Shown here in pieces: positions 1 through 6,242 of a stretch of DNA of 7,395 bases. This DNA comes from Firmicutes bacterium CAG:582 (lineage in GTDB: Bacteria; Bacillota_I; Bacilli_A; RF39; UBA660). Below the pieces are notes generated by a model that was given only the letters and a program-made list of their open reading frames with translations, was not told the DNA's origin and made no database searches. The position numbers and the translations under genes are program-made. How positions within the stretch are numbered: position 1 is the stretch's first letter; the number at the start of each line of letters is the position of its first letter. The stretch spans positions 1 to 7,395 of the forward strand of contig FR884170.1 in the NCBI GenBank assembly GCA_000435515.1. Direction: 5' to 3'.

Positions 1-1
1 A

Positions 2-1963
2 ATAAATGATGTTAATGGAGATATAAGTGTAGATGTAATAAATGATTCAACTGAGTATGATACAGAAGCAAGTTTAGAATGTGAAACAAATAACACTTGG
101 GATTTTGATTATACAGGAAGTGAGCAAACATTAACAATACCTATAACAGGTACATATAAACTAGAAACGTGGGGAGCGCAAGGTGGAAGTGCAAATGAAA
201 CATATGTAGGAGGATATGGCGGATATTCCAATGGTCAAATAGCTTTAGATATAAATCAAAAAATATATGTAAACGTTGGAGGAACAGGAATTACTGATGA
301 TGATTTTGATGCTAGCACATATGTAAACGGAGGATATAATGGTGGAGGAACTGCTTGTGGATATAAAGATAAACTAGCATCCTCTGGAGGTGGTGCAACA
401 CATATTGCAACTTCAGCGGGACTATTGTCTTCTTTATCAAATAAAAAAGCAAATATTTTGATCGTCGCTGGAGGTGGCGGTGGAGGAGGCTACCAACAAG
501 AAGGGTATTCTGGAGCTGGTGGTTCTGGTGGTGGTTATAATGGCGTAACGGGAAAATACGTTATAAACTATCAAAATTTATATATCCCAAATGGCGCTAC
601 TCAAACTTCTGGTGGTTCGTTTATTCATTATGGAGCTTATACCTATTATGCTTCATCTTTTGGATCTGGCGGTGGAGCTGAGAAATCAAATGGTAATGCC
701 TCTGGCGGAGGCGGTGGCTATTATGGAGGTGGTTTAGGTAATTTGTTCATGGGAGCTGGAGGAGGTTCAGGGTATATTGGTAATTCACTTCTAACAAATA
801 AGAGCATGTATTGTTATAACTGCACTGCATCAAGTGAAACGTCAACTAAGACAATAAGTACAACATGTGTAAATTCAACACCAACAGCAAATTGTGCAAA
901 GCAAGGCAACGGCTATGCCCGTATTACTTTAATGTCATCACCAGAAACTATAACGACAGATAAAGTGACAATTACTGCGCAAGAAAATGCTAGTCAAAGT
1001 TTAAAAAATATAACAGGAAAATCGATATTTTGTAAATTAAAAGTTAAGAAGATATCAAGAACAAAAAAGGCATATAATGGTCCAACCGAATGGTTATTTA
1101 ATTATACAGGTGGAGAGCAAACGTTTACTGCGCCAGTAAATGGGATATATAAATTAGAGGTATGGGGAGCCCAAGGCGGAACAGATTCAAATAATTATCA
1201 TGGAGGATATGGCGGATATTCTAGTGGTTCAATGAATTTGTCTACTAGTGACAAAATTTATATTTATGTTGGAGAGAAGGGTAAAACTTTAAATTCTTCT
1301 GGGCATTCGGGGGTGCTATATGCCTATCCTAATAGTGGAAATGTAAGAGTTAATAGTTCTGATGCAAATAATATTAATTTTAGTACCGGTGGTGGATCGA
1401 CTCATATCTTACATAGTAGTGGAAATTTATCTCAATTTAGTTCAACATTAAATAAAGTTTTAATAGTTGCAGGCGGCGGAGGTGGAGTTTGTACTTGGTG
1501 GGGATACAATGACCATGGTGGTGCTGGTGGTGGATTTCAAGGAGCAACCACTACATATAATTTTCCCAATGGAACAACATCAAATAACAATCCTACTGGT
1601 GGAACACAAATATCTGGAGGTTTTGGTGGTGGCAACTTAGATGGTAATTCCAAATATTCTTGGTTAAATGGAATATTTGGAATTGGAGGTGGCTCAAGAG
1701 CAGCTGGTCAGTCTGCATCTGGATCTGGAGGCGGCGGTTTTTACGGCGGCGGCGCTTCTTGGGGAGGATCTGGAGCCGGTGGTTCAGGATACATTGGCAA
1801 TTCACTTCTTTCAAATAAAGCAATGTATTGTTATAATTGTCAAGAATCTAGTGAAGAATCTACTAACACCTTTTCAACAACATGTACGAGTTCAACACCA
1901 ACAGAAAATTGTTCAAAGCAAGGCAACGGATATGCACGTATAACTCTCATATCAACTTATTAA
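2..1963 (+). CDS. Glycine-rich surface protein with two ALK/LTK-type glycine-rich domains (5' truncated)
   Basis: The frame is open from base 2 to the TAA at 1961-1963, giving 653 visible residues; the start lies left of the window. A TTG near 425 is an internal leucine codon inside the first domain, not a start. After about 32 residues of acidic, Asn/Thr-rich sequence come two homologous domains (98-931 and 1091-1948) separated by a 53-residue linker containing a Lys-rich patch. Each domain starts with a W-x-F-x-Y-T-G strand, then YKLExWGAQGG, GGYGGYS, THI, LIVAGGGGG, further glycine runs, SGYIGNSLL and a four-cysteine tail. This order matches the glycine-rich domain family (Pfam Gly_rich/ALK_LTK_GRD type). 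No LPXTG motif or C-terminal membrane segment is present; the protein ends directly after the second domain. I infer an exported or surface-displayed adhesin-like protein; ligand and anchoring are unknown. The signal peptide, and possibly further domain copies, should lie upstream. Confidence 0.85.
   Translation: MNDVNGDISVDVINDSTEYDTEASLECETNNTWDFDYTGSEQTLTIPITGTYKLETWGAQGGSANETYVGGYGGYSNGQIALDINQKIYVNVGGTGITDDDFDASTYVNGGYNGGGTACGYKDKLASSGGGATHIATSAGLLSSLSNKKANILIVAGGGGGGGYQQEGYSGAGGSGGGYNGVTGKYVINYQNLYIPNGATQTSGGSFIHYGAYTYYASSFGSGGGAEKSNGNASGGGGGYYGGGLGNLFMGAGGGSGYIGNSLLTNKSMYCYNCTASSETSTKTISTTCVNSTPTANCAKQGNGYARITLMSSPETITTDKVTITAQENASQSLKNITGKSIFCKLKVKKISRTKKAYNGPTEWLFNYTGGEQTFTAPVNGIYKLEVWGAQGGTDSNNYHGGYGGYSSGSMNLSTSDKIYIYVGEKGKTLNSSGHSGVLYAYPNSGNVRVNSSDANNINFSTGGGSTHILHSSGNLSQFSSTLNKVLIVAGGGGGVCTWWGYNDHGGAGGGFQGATTTYNFPNGTTSNNNPTGGTQISGGFGGGNLDGNSKYSWLNGIFGIGGGSRAAGQSASGSGGGGFYGGGASWGGSGAGGSGYIGNSLLSNKAMYCYNCQESSEESTNTFSTTCTSSTPTENCSKQGNGYARITLISTY
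98..931 (+). repeat. Glycine-rich domain, copy 1 (278 residues)
   Basis: This is the first copy of the duplicated domain, from the Trp codon at 98 to the end of the GYARITL motif. Landmarks in order are YTGSEQT, YKLETWGAQGG, GGYGGYS, IYVNVGG, ATHI, LIVA followed by seven glycines (470-490), a GGGGGYYGGG stretch, SGYIGNSLL, and a CX2C-X14-CX8C module (812-895). It aligns with copy 2 over its whole length; the central part varies and the two ends are highly conserved. The glycine runs suggest polyglycine-II-like packing as described for the ALK glycine-rich domain; that structural reading is inference. Confidence 0.85.
1091..1948 (+). repeat. Glycine-rich domain, copy 2 (286 residues)
   Basis: This second copy begins at the Trp codon at 1091 (WLFNYTGGEQT) and ends at the GYARITL motif, four codons before the stop. 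It repeats the landmarks of copy 1: YKLEVWGAQGG, GGYGGYS, IYIYVG, STHI, LIVA plus five glycines (1472-1486), GGGGFYGGG, SGYIGNSLL and a CX2C-X14-CX8C module (1829-1912). It has an extra cysteine and two adjacent tryptophans just after its glycine run that copy 1 lacks. Many codons for identical residues differ at the third base between the copies, so this is an old protein-level repeat and not a fresh DNA duplication. Confidence 0.85.
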
Positions 1964-2009
1964 AATATTTTTTAGTTATTTAAATGAGTATTCATCATAT
2001 ATATTAAAT

Positions 2010-2015
2010 AGGTGA
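2010..2015 (+). promoter_or_regulatory. Ribosome binding site of the deacetylase-like gene
   Basis: AGGTGA ends four bases before the ATG at 2020 and supports that start. The 56-base gap after the glycine-rich gene shows no clear promoter and no GC-containing terminator hairpin, so read-through from the upstream gene is plausible. Confidence 0.7.
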
Positions 2016-2019
2016 AAAT

Positions 2020-2787
2020 ATGAAATATATTAAATATGCTCTTGTAATAACCTTATGTGTTTTATCTTTTTATGCATCAGATAGATTAATACTTTATGTA
2101 GAAAATTTAAGCCCTCTTATGAAAGAAATAAAAATGTATGAAGATTCCTTATATGAAAGTCCCGTTAACGCTATTATTGAAGACAATACAATAATAACTG
2201 GTAAAAATGGAAGAGAATTAAATAAACGTGAAAGTTATTTAAAAATGAATGACTTTGGATCATTCAATGAAACTTTCTTTGTTTATGATTATATAAAACC
2301 AGAAATTTCTGTAATGGACCATTTAGATAAAGTAATAATTGGAAATGTAAGTGATACAGATGTGGCTTTAATAGTTGATAATAAAACCATTGAAGAATAT
2401 CTATTAACTGAAAAAATAAAATTTTCTAAAATAGTAAAAGAACAAGATGAAATAAATAGGAAAGAAATCACATATATAAATGGTTCTTCTAATGAAGATG
2501 ATTTTAATGATATTCGTCGATTTTTAAAGAAAAATAATTTAAATAAAAATATATGTGTTGTTGATGTATCCAATCATTCAGCTTGTATAAACACTAAATC
2601 ATTTATAATAAAACCAACAATAGAATTAAAAAGTTCTAATATTTCCTCTTATGTAAATAATACTAAAGGGGGATCAATTATTAAGATTGATAAAAATCTT
2701 ACCTTAAATGAATTTAAAGTATATTTAAGTAAATTAAAATATAACAATTTAGAGATAGTTGATTTAATTGATTTAATTAAAGAGTAA
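2020..2787 (+). CDS. Membrane-anchored protein, degenerate polysaccharide-deacetylase (NodB-like) relative
   Basis: The product has 255 residues. The ATG at 2020 follows an AGGTGA ribosome binding site (2010-2015) at normal spacing. Residues about 5-20 form one hydrophobic segment after two lysines: a signal anchor, since there is no lipobox and no convincing cleavage site. Residues about 32-100 (PLMKEIK, SPVNAII, NTIITGKNG, FVYDYIKPEIS) resemble, from my memory of the family, the N-terminal extension of Firmicutes proteins labelled polysaccharide deacetylase. The rest follows the NodB layout: a VALIVDN strand (115-121) where TFDDG should be, an ICVVDV strand (178-183), and a GGSIIKID strand (217-224) followed by a helix and a LEIVDLIDLI ending. 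The catalytic DD pair and the metal-binding histidines are missing, so I infer an extracellular, non-enzymatic role, perhaps in wall-polymer binding. It sits 56 bases after the glycine-rich gene. An unrelated membrane protein with this topology remains possible. Confidence 0.6.
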   Translation: MKYIKYALVITLCVLSFYASDRLILYVENLSPLMKEIKMYEDSLYESPVNAIIEDNTIITGKNGRELNKRESYLKMNDFGSFNETFFVYDYIKPEISVMDHLDKVIIGNVSDTDVALIVDNKTIEEYLLTEKIKFSKIVKEQDEINRKEITYINGSSNEDDFNDIRRFLKKNNLNKNICVVDVSNHSACINTKSFIIKPTIELKSSNISSYVNNTKGGSIIKIDKNLTLNEFKVYLSKLKYNNLEIVDLIDLIKE

Positions 2788-2816
2788 TTATACCCAATTT
2801 GTGGTATAATTTTTTT
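2786..2816 (+). terminator. Possible intrinsic terminator overlapping the polA promoter
   Basis: A perfect 9-bp inverted repeat (AATTATACC at 2786-2794, GGTATAATT at 2803-2811) with an 8-base loop is followed at once by T residues up to 2816. The left arm overlaps the stop codon of the upstream gene. Only two GC pairs are present, so the hairpin is weak. The right arm contains the TATAAT of a likely promoter, so the symmetry may be partly coincidental. Confidence 0.4.
2802..2810 (+). promoter_or_regulatory. Extended -10 promoter of polA
   Basis: TGGTATAAT matches the extended -10 consensus TGnTATAAT exactly. No -35 box resembling TTGACA occurs at 16-18 bp spacing, which extended -10 promoters can tolerate. 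Initiation about seven bases downstream would fall near 2817, giving a leader of roughly 11 bases before the GTG at 2828 and placing the ribosome binding site at the extreme 5' end of the mRNA. Confidence 0.55.
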
Positions 2817-2822
2817 AGGTGA
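2817..2822 (+). promoter_or_regulatory. Ribosome binding site that sets the polA start
   Basis: AGGTGA lies five bases before the GTG at 2828. An earlier in-frame GTG at 2819 lies inside this site and cannot be served by it, so 2828 is the likely initiation codon. Confidence 0.75.
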
Positions 2823-2827
2823 TAAAC

Positions 2828-5377
2828 GTGAAAAAAATAGTCTTAATTGATGGAAATAACTTAATGTTTAGAAGTTATTATGCAACTGCTTATTCTGGAA
2901 ATTTGATGAAAAATTCTAAGGGAGTAGTAACAAATGCTCTATATGGATTTGCAACAATGATCAATAAAATAATTAAAGAAGAAAATCCAGATTATATGTT
3001 AGTTGCCTTTGATATCGGTAAAACTTTTAGACATAGAGAATATGCTGATTATAAAGCAGGACGAGCTAAAACTCCAGAAGAATTAAAAAGCCAAATGCCA
3101 CTTGCTCGTATAATGTTAGATCATATGGGAATAAAAAATATTGGTATAGAAGATTATGAAGCTGATGATATAATTGGAACTCTCGCTAAAAGAGCTGATG
3201 AAGATCCAGACTGGGATGCAACAGTTATAACAAGTGACCATGACTATTTACAACTTATTTCTGATGTTGTAGAAGTAAAACTTTTAAAATCAAAAGACTA
3301 TACCAGATATAATCCAACGAACTTTAAAGAAGAGTATGGAATTGAACCAATTAAAGTAATAGATTTAAAAGCACTTATGGGAGATTCAAGTGATAATATT
3401 CCTGGAGTTGCTGGAATAGGTGAAAAAACAGCTTTAAAACTTTTACAAGACTATGGTTCTTTAGATGGTGTTTATGAAAATATTGATTCTATAAAAGGAA
3501 AATTAAAAGAAAAACTTGAAACAGGAAAAGATTCTGCATATTTTTCTAAAAAGCTTGCAACTATATATCGTGATGTTCCGATTTCTTTCTCTTTTGAAGA
3601 TATGAGATATACTGGTCCAAAAGATACTTTAAATGATTTTTATCGTGATTTAGAGTTTTATTCACTCATGACTTCTCACGAAGTAAAAGAGAGTACTCAT
3701 GAATTTGAGTTTAAAAAGTTAGAAAGTGTTTATGAAATAGATAGATCAAAAGAGATAAGTTTCTATATTGAATGTGACAATGAAAACTATCATATGGCAA
3801 ATATATTAGGAATGGGACTTTTTGATGGAACAAATGCTTTCTTTGTAGAGAAAAAAGATATTGATCAAGTATTTGATTATACAAAAGATGTAAAAAAATA
3901 TACATTTGATGTTAAGAAATCTTATGTACTTTTAAATAGATTTGATTTAAATGTTATTTATGATTTAAATTTAATTGCTTATCTTTTAAACAAAGTTGTT
4001 AAAGATGATGTTGCTGTTCTTATGAATAATGATTCTTCATCTATTCCTTTAATACATGATATTATAAAAAATAAAATGGATATAAAAAGCATTGTTGCTG
4101 AGAAAGCAAAATATATTTATGATACTCATGATAAAAACATTATAGATATTAAATCTGAGGATATGTATGAGCTTTATACTGACATTGAACTTCCTTTATC
4201 AAAAGTACTTGCTAAGATGGAAATAGAAGGAATAAAGTGTGATGCAAACATTTTAAATGAAATGCAACAAGCCATTGAAAGTGAAATAGAAGAGGTTAGT
4301 AAAGATATATATAATCTTTCTGGATGTGAGTTTAATATAGCTTCTCGTATTCAATTAAGTGAAGTTTTATTTGAAAAGTTAAATCTTCCACATGGAAAGA
4401 AATTAACAAGCGGTTATAAAACTGATGCAGCAACTTTAGAAAAACTACTTGGTTTACATCCAGTTATTGAACAAATAATAAAATATCGTAACTTAACAAA
4501 GATAAATTCAACTTATTTAAAAGGTTTAAAAGAATTTATTCATGAAGATGGTAAAATACATACTATTTATAAACAAACTTTAACACGTACTGGTCGTCTT
4601 TCAAGTGCTGATCCTAACTTACAAAACATTCCGGCACGTGATGATTTAGGCAAATTAATCCGTAAAGCTTTTGTTCCTGTTAATGACTTATTCTTATCAA
4701 GTGATTATTCTCAAATAGAACTACGTATTCTAGCTCATCTTTCTGGAAGTGAAGCTTTAATAAATGCATTTGTTAATGGAGATGATATTCATACTAAAGT
4801 TGCATCAGACATCTTCAAAAAACCAATGAATGAAGTAACACCACAAGAAAGACGTACAGCAAAAGCTGTTATCTTTGGAATAGTTTATGGAATAAGTGGG
4901 TTTGGTTTAGGTGAAAACATTGGAGTTTCTCCAAAAGAAGCAAAGAAGTTTATTGATATGTATCTATCCCTTTATCCTGGAGTAAAGAATTATATGGACT
5001 TAACTATAAAAGATGCTTATGACTGTGGATATGTCAGAACAATGTTTAAAAGAAAAAGGACAATTGACGAACTATTTAACTCGAATTATATGGTAAGAAG
5101 TGCGGGTGAGCGTATTGCTTTAAATACACCAATTCAAGGAACAAGTGCCGATATAATTAAAAAAGCTATGATTGAAATTGATAATGAATTTGAAAAACGT
5201 AATATCAAATCTAAAATGATTTTACAAATTCACGATGAACTTGTTTTTGATATTGTTGAAAATGAAAAAGAAGAGGTTGGAAAGATTGTAAAAGATATTA
5301 TGGAACATACAGTTACTTTAAAAGTTCCTTTAAAAGTATCAACTGATTTTGGAATCAATTTATATGAAACAAAATAA
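2828..5377 (+). CDS. polA: DNA polymerase I
   Basis: An 849-residue family A polymerase that fills repair gaps and removes Okazaki primers. I start it at GTG 2828 (MKKIVLIDGNN), as in Bacillus homologues. The 5' nuclease domain (about 1-290) keeps its metal ligands: D8, D62, E111/D113/D114 in EADD, D137 and D139 in SDHDYLQL, and D186/D189 in GDSSDNIPG followed by GIGEKTA. The 3'-5' exonuclease-like domain (about 300-455) lacks the DxE motif; residues 312-319 read FYIECDNE, as in the inactive domain of Bacillus/Geobacillus Pol I, so proofreading is probably absent. The polymerase domain (about 460-849) is complete: TGRLSSADPNLQNIP (588-602), motif A D626 in DYSQIELR, motif B R675/K679/F683/Y687, motif C QIHDE (800-804). 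Length fits the family (about 830-880). It has its own likely promoter, and the next gene starts 36 bases downstream. Confidence 0.98.
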   Translation: MKKIVLIDGNNLMFRSYYATAYSGNLMKNSKGVVTNALYGFATMINKIIKEENPDYMLVAFDIGKTFRHREYADYKAGRAKTPEELKSQMPLARIMLDHMGIKNIGIEDYEADDIIGTLAKRADEDPDWDATVITSDHDYLQLISDVVEVKLLKSKDYTRYNPTNFKEEYGIEPIKVIDLKALMGDSSDNIPGVAGIGEKTALKLLQDYGSLDGVYENIDSIKGKLKEKLETGKDSAYFSKKLATIYRDVPISFSFEDMRYTGPKDTLNDFYRDLEFYSLMTSHEVKESTHEFEFKKLESVYEIDRSKEISFYIECDNENYHMANILGMGLFDGTNAFFVEKKDIDQVFDYTKDVKKYTFDVKKSYVLLNRFDLNVIYDLNLIAYLLNKVVKDDVAVLMNNDSSSIPLIHDIIKNKMDIKSIVAEKAKYIYDTHDKNIIDIKSEDMYELYTDIELPLSKVLAKMEIEGIKCDANILNEMQQAIESEIEEVSKDIYNLSGCEFNIASRIQLSEVLFEKLNLPHGKKLTSGYKTDAATLEKLLGLHPVIEQIIKYRNLTKINSTYLKGLKEFIHEDGKIHTIYKQTLTRTGRLSSADPNLQNIPARDDLGKLIRKAFVPVNDLFLSSDYSQIELRILAHLSGSEALINAFVNGDDIHTKVASDIFKKPMNEVTPQERRTAKAVIFGIVYGISGFGLGENIGVSPKEAKKFIDMYLSLYPGVKNYMDLTIKDAYDCGYVRTMFKRKRTIDELFNSNYMVRSAGERIALNTPIQGTSADIIKKAMIEIDNEFEKRNIKSKMILQIHDELVFDIVENEKEEVGKIVKDIMEHTVTLKVPLKVSTDFGINLYETK

Positions 5378-5384
5378 TTAAGTA

Positions 5385-5393
5385 TGCTATAAT
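5385..5393 (+). promoter_or_regulatory. Extended -10 promoter of the metallopeptidase-mutM pair
   Basis: TGCTATAAT is a second exact TGnTATAAT match, directly after the polA stop. A weak -35 candidate ATGAAA (5364-5369, four of six matches) sits 18 bp upstream. Initiation near 5400 would give a leader of about 14 bases to the ATG at 5414. No terminator separates polA from this gene, so read-through from polA may add to expression. Confidence 0.5.
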
Positions 5394-5403
5394 AACTTTC
5401 AAT

Positions 5404-5410
5404 GGGTGGT
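5404..5410 (+). promoter_or_regulatory. Ribosome binding site deciding the metallopeptidase start
   Basis: GGGTGGT precedes the ATG at 5414 by three bases. The alternative in-frame ATG at 5402 overlaps this site, has no ribosome binding site of its own, and would be almost leaderless if transcription begins near 5400. Confidence 0.5.
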
Positions 5411-5413
5411 TAT

Positions 5414-6238
5414 ATGGAACTTGATAAATTTGTTATAGATGAACTTTCTAATTTAAAAGAATTAATTGGTGTAAGTGAAGATTATGAAAAATTTATTAAA
5501 TATTTTGCATTTATAATAAATGAGCATCATGTATTTGATAGAAAAATAGAAACAAGCTTTTCTTCCACTGACAAAGATGCTTTATTTGTTAATTTAACCG
5601 ATGAACTTGATTATACCATCTATGCTAATACCATTAAATTGAAAAAATTTTTACAAAAAATAGCAAAGAATTTTTATAAAGAATATGCATATTTTGATAC
5701 AAGAAAAATAGATTTATTATTTGCATTTGAATTTTTAATACACGAACTTATGCATTTATATCAAATGAGTTTAGCAAAGTCTGATAAAAGTCCAATTGGA
5801 AGAACATATGAATTAATTATAAATCAAATGGATAAAAGAAGAAAAATAGTGTTTATTATGTATATGATAAAAACTTATCGTATATGTTATGAAAGAACTG
5901 CTAATATAGTAGGTTTTAGAGAAACTAAGAAAATATATAAATCAACTGATTTAGAAAATATATGCAGTTTATTTTATCTATATTATTTATCATCAGGTTA
6001 TGATATCAAATCAGAGACTAAAATAATTACACCGGTTGAACAAACTTTTAAAGATTATTGTATTAAAGAAAGTATAGATTCAACTGGCGTAAGTTTTATA
6101 GATATAATGGAACATGGTTTACCTTTAGGAAAAAATAATCTAAGTAATTTTAATGAACTATTTAAGACTTTAGAAAGCAGTTGTTTAAGTGATATAGATT
6201 CTGATGATGTTATTAAAAAGATGTTGGAAATGAGGTGA
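5414..6238 (+). CDS. Putative zinc metallopeptidase (HExxH, gluzincin-like)
   Basis: The product has 274 residues from ATG 5414 (278 from the less likely ATG 5402). I do not recognise a named family. Its key feature is HELMH at residues 110-114, in a hydrophobic helix context (FEFLIHELMHLYQ): a classic zinc-binding HExxH with the Glu as catalytic base. Downstream, E160 in YERTANIVGF sits in an ExxA setting typical of the third zinc ligand of gluzincins, giving the order HExxH...E. There is no signal peptide or clear membrane segment, so it is probably cytoplasmic. The rest is helical, acidic and Lys-rich, ending in a DIDSDDVIKKML helix. It lies between polA and mutM, has its own likely promoter, and its stop codon forms part of the mutM ribosome binding site. 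Substrate and any link to DNA repair are unknown. Peptidase assignment is inference from two motifs. Confidence 0.6.
   Translation: MELDKFVIDELSNLKELIGVSEDYEKFIKYFAFIINEHHVFDRKIETSFSSTDKDALFVNLTDELDYTIYANTIKLKKFLQKIAKNFYKEYAYFDTRKIDLLFAFEFLIHELMHLYQMSLAKSDKSPIGRTYELIINQMDKRRKIVFIMYMIKTYRICYERTANIVGFRETKKIYKSTDLENICSLFYLYYLSSGYDIKSETKIITPVEQTFKDYCIKESIDSTGVSFIDIMEHGLPLGKNNLSNFNELFKTLESSCLSDIDSDDVIKKMLEMR
6232..6238 (+). promoter_or_regulatory. mutM ribosome binding site overlapping the upstream stop codon
   Basis: GAGGTGA includes the TGA stop (6236-6238) of the metallopeptidase and ends four bases before the mutM ATG. This arrangement suggests translational coupling and a shared transcript. 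No promoter-like sequence is evident immediately upstream. Confidence 0.75.
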
Positions 6239-6242
6239 AGTT

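Noticed and set aside
425..427. TTG as a start codon of a 512-residue glycine-rich protein
   Set aside because: The frame is open upstream to base 2, and the upstream residues complete the first glycine-rich domain (YKLETWGAQGG etc.). The TTG is an internal leucine codon with no ribosome binding site.
1593..1823. - strand frame of 76 codons and the overlapping + strand frame 1668-1943
   Set aside because: Both are alternative-frame readings of the GGN-codon-rich second domain, give low-complexity proteins, and have no ribosome binding sites.
425..1963. Glycine runs as a simple-sequence DNA repeat or CRISPR-like array
   Set aside because: There are no regular spacers or identical DNA repeat units; glycine codons vary (GGA, GGT, GGC) and the structure is a protein-domain repeat.
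2000..2005. TATATT as a -10 box for the deacetylase-like gene
   Set aside because: It is a five-of-six match in an AT-rich stretch, without a TG extension or a -35 box, so it is not distinguishable from background.
2289..2573. - strand frame of 94 codons
   Set aside because: Antisense to the deacetylase-like gene, with a Ser/Ile/Phe-rich composition expected from reverse reading of AT-rich coding DNA and no recognisable motif.
3711..3905. - strand frame of 64 codons inside polA
   Set aside because: Shadow of the polA reading frame, with no ribosome binding site or family resemblance.
6236..6238. TGA read as tryptophan (Mycoplasma-type code)
   Set aside because: It ends a complete protein just before mutM and overlaps the mutM ribosome binding site; the window's tryptophans are TGG, and no gene has an internal TGA.
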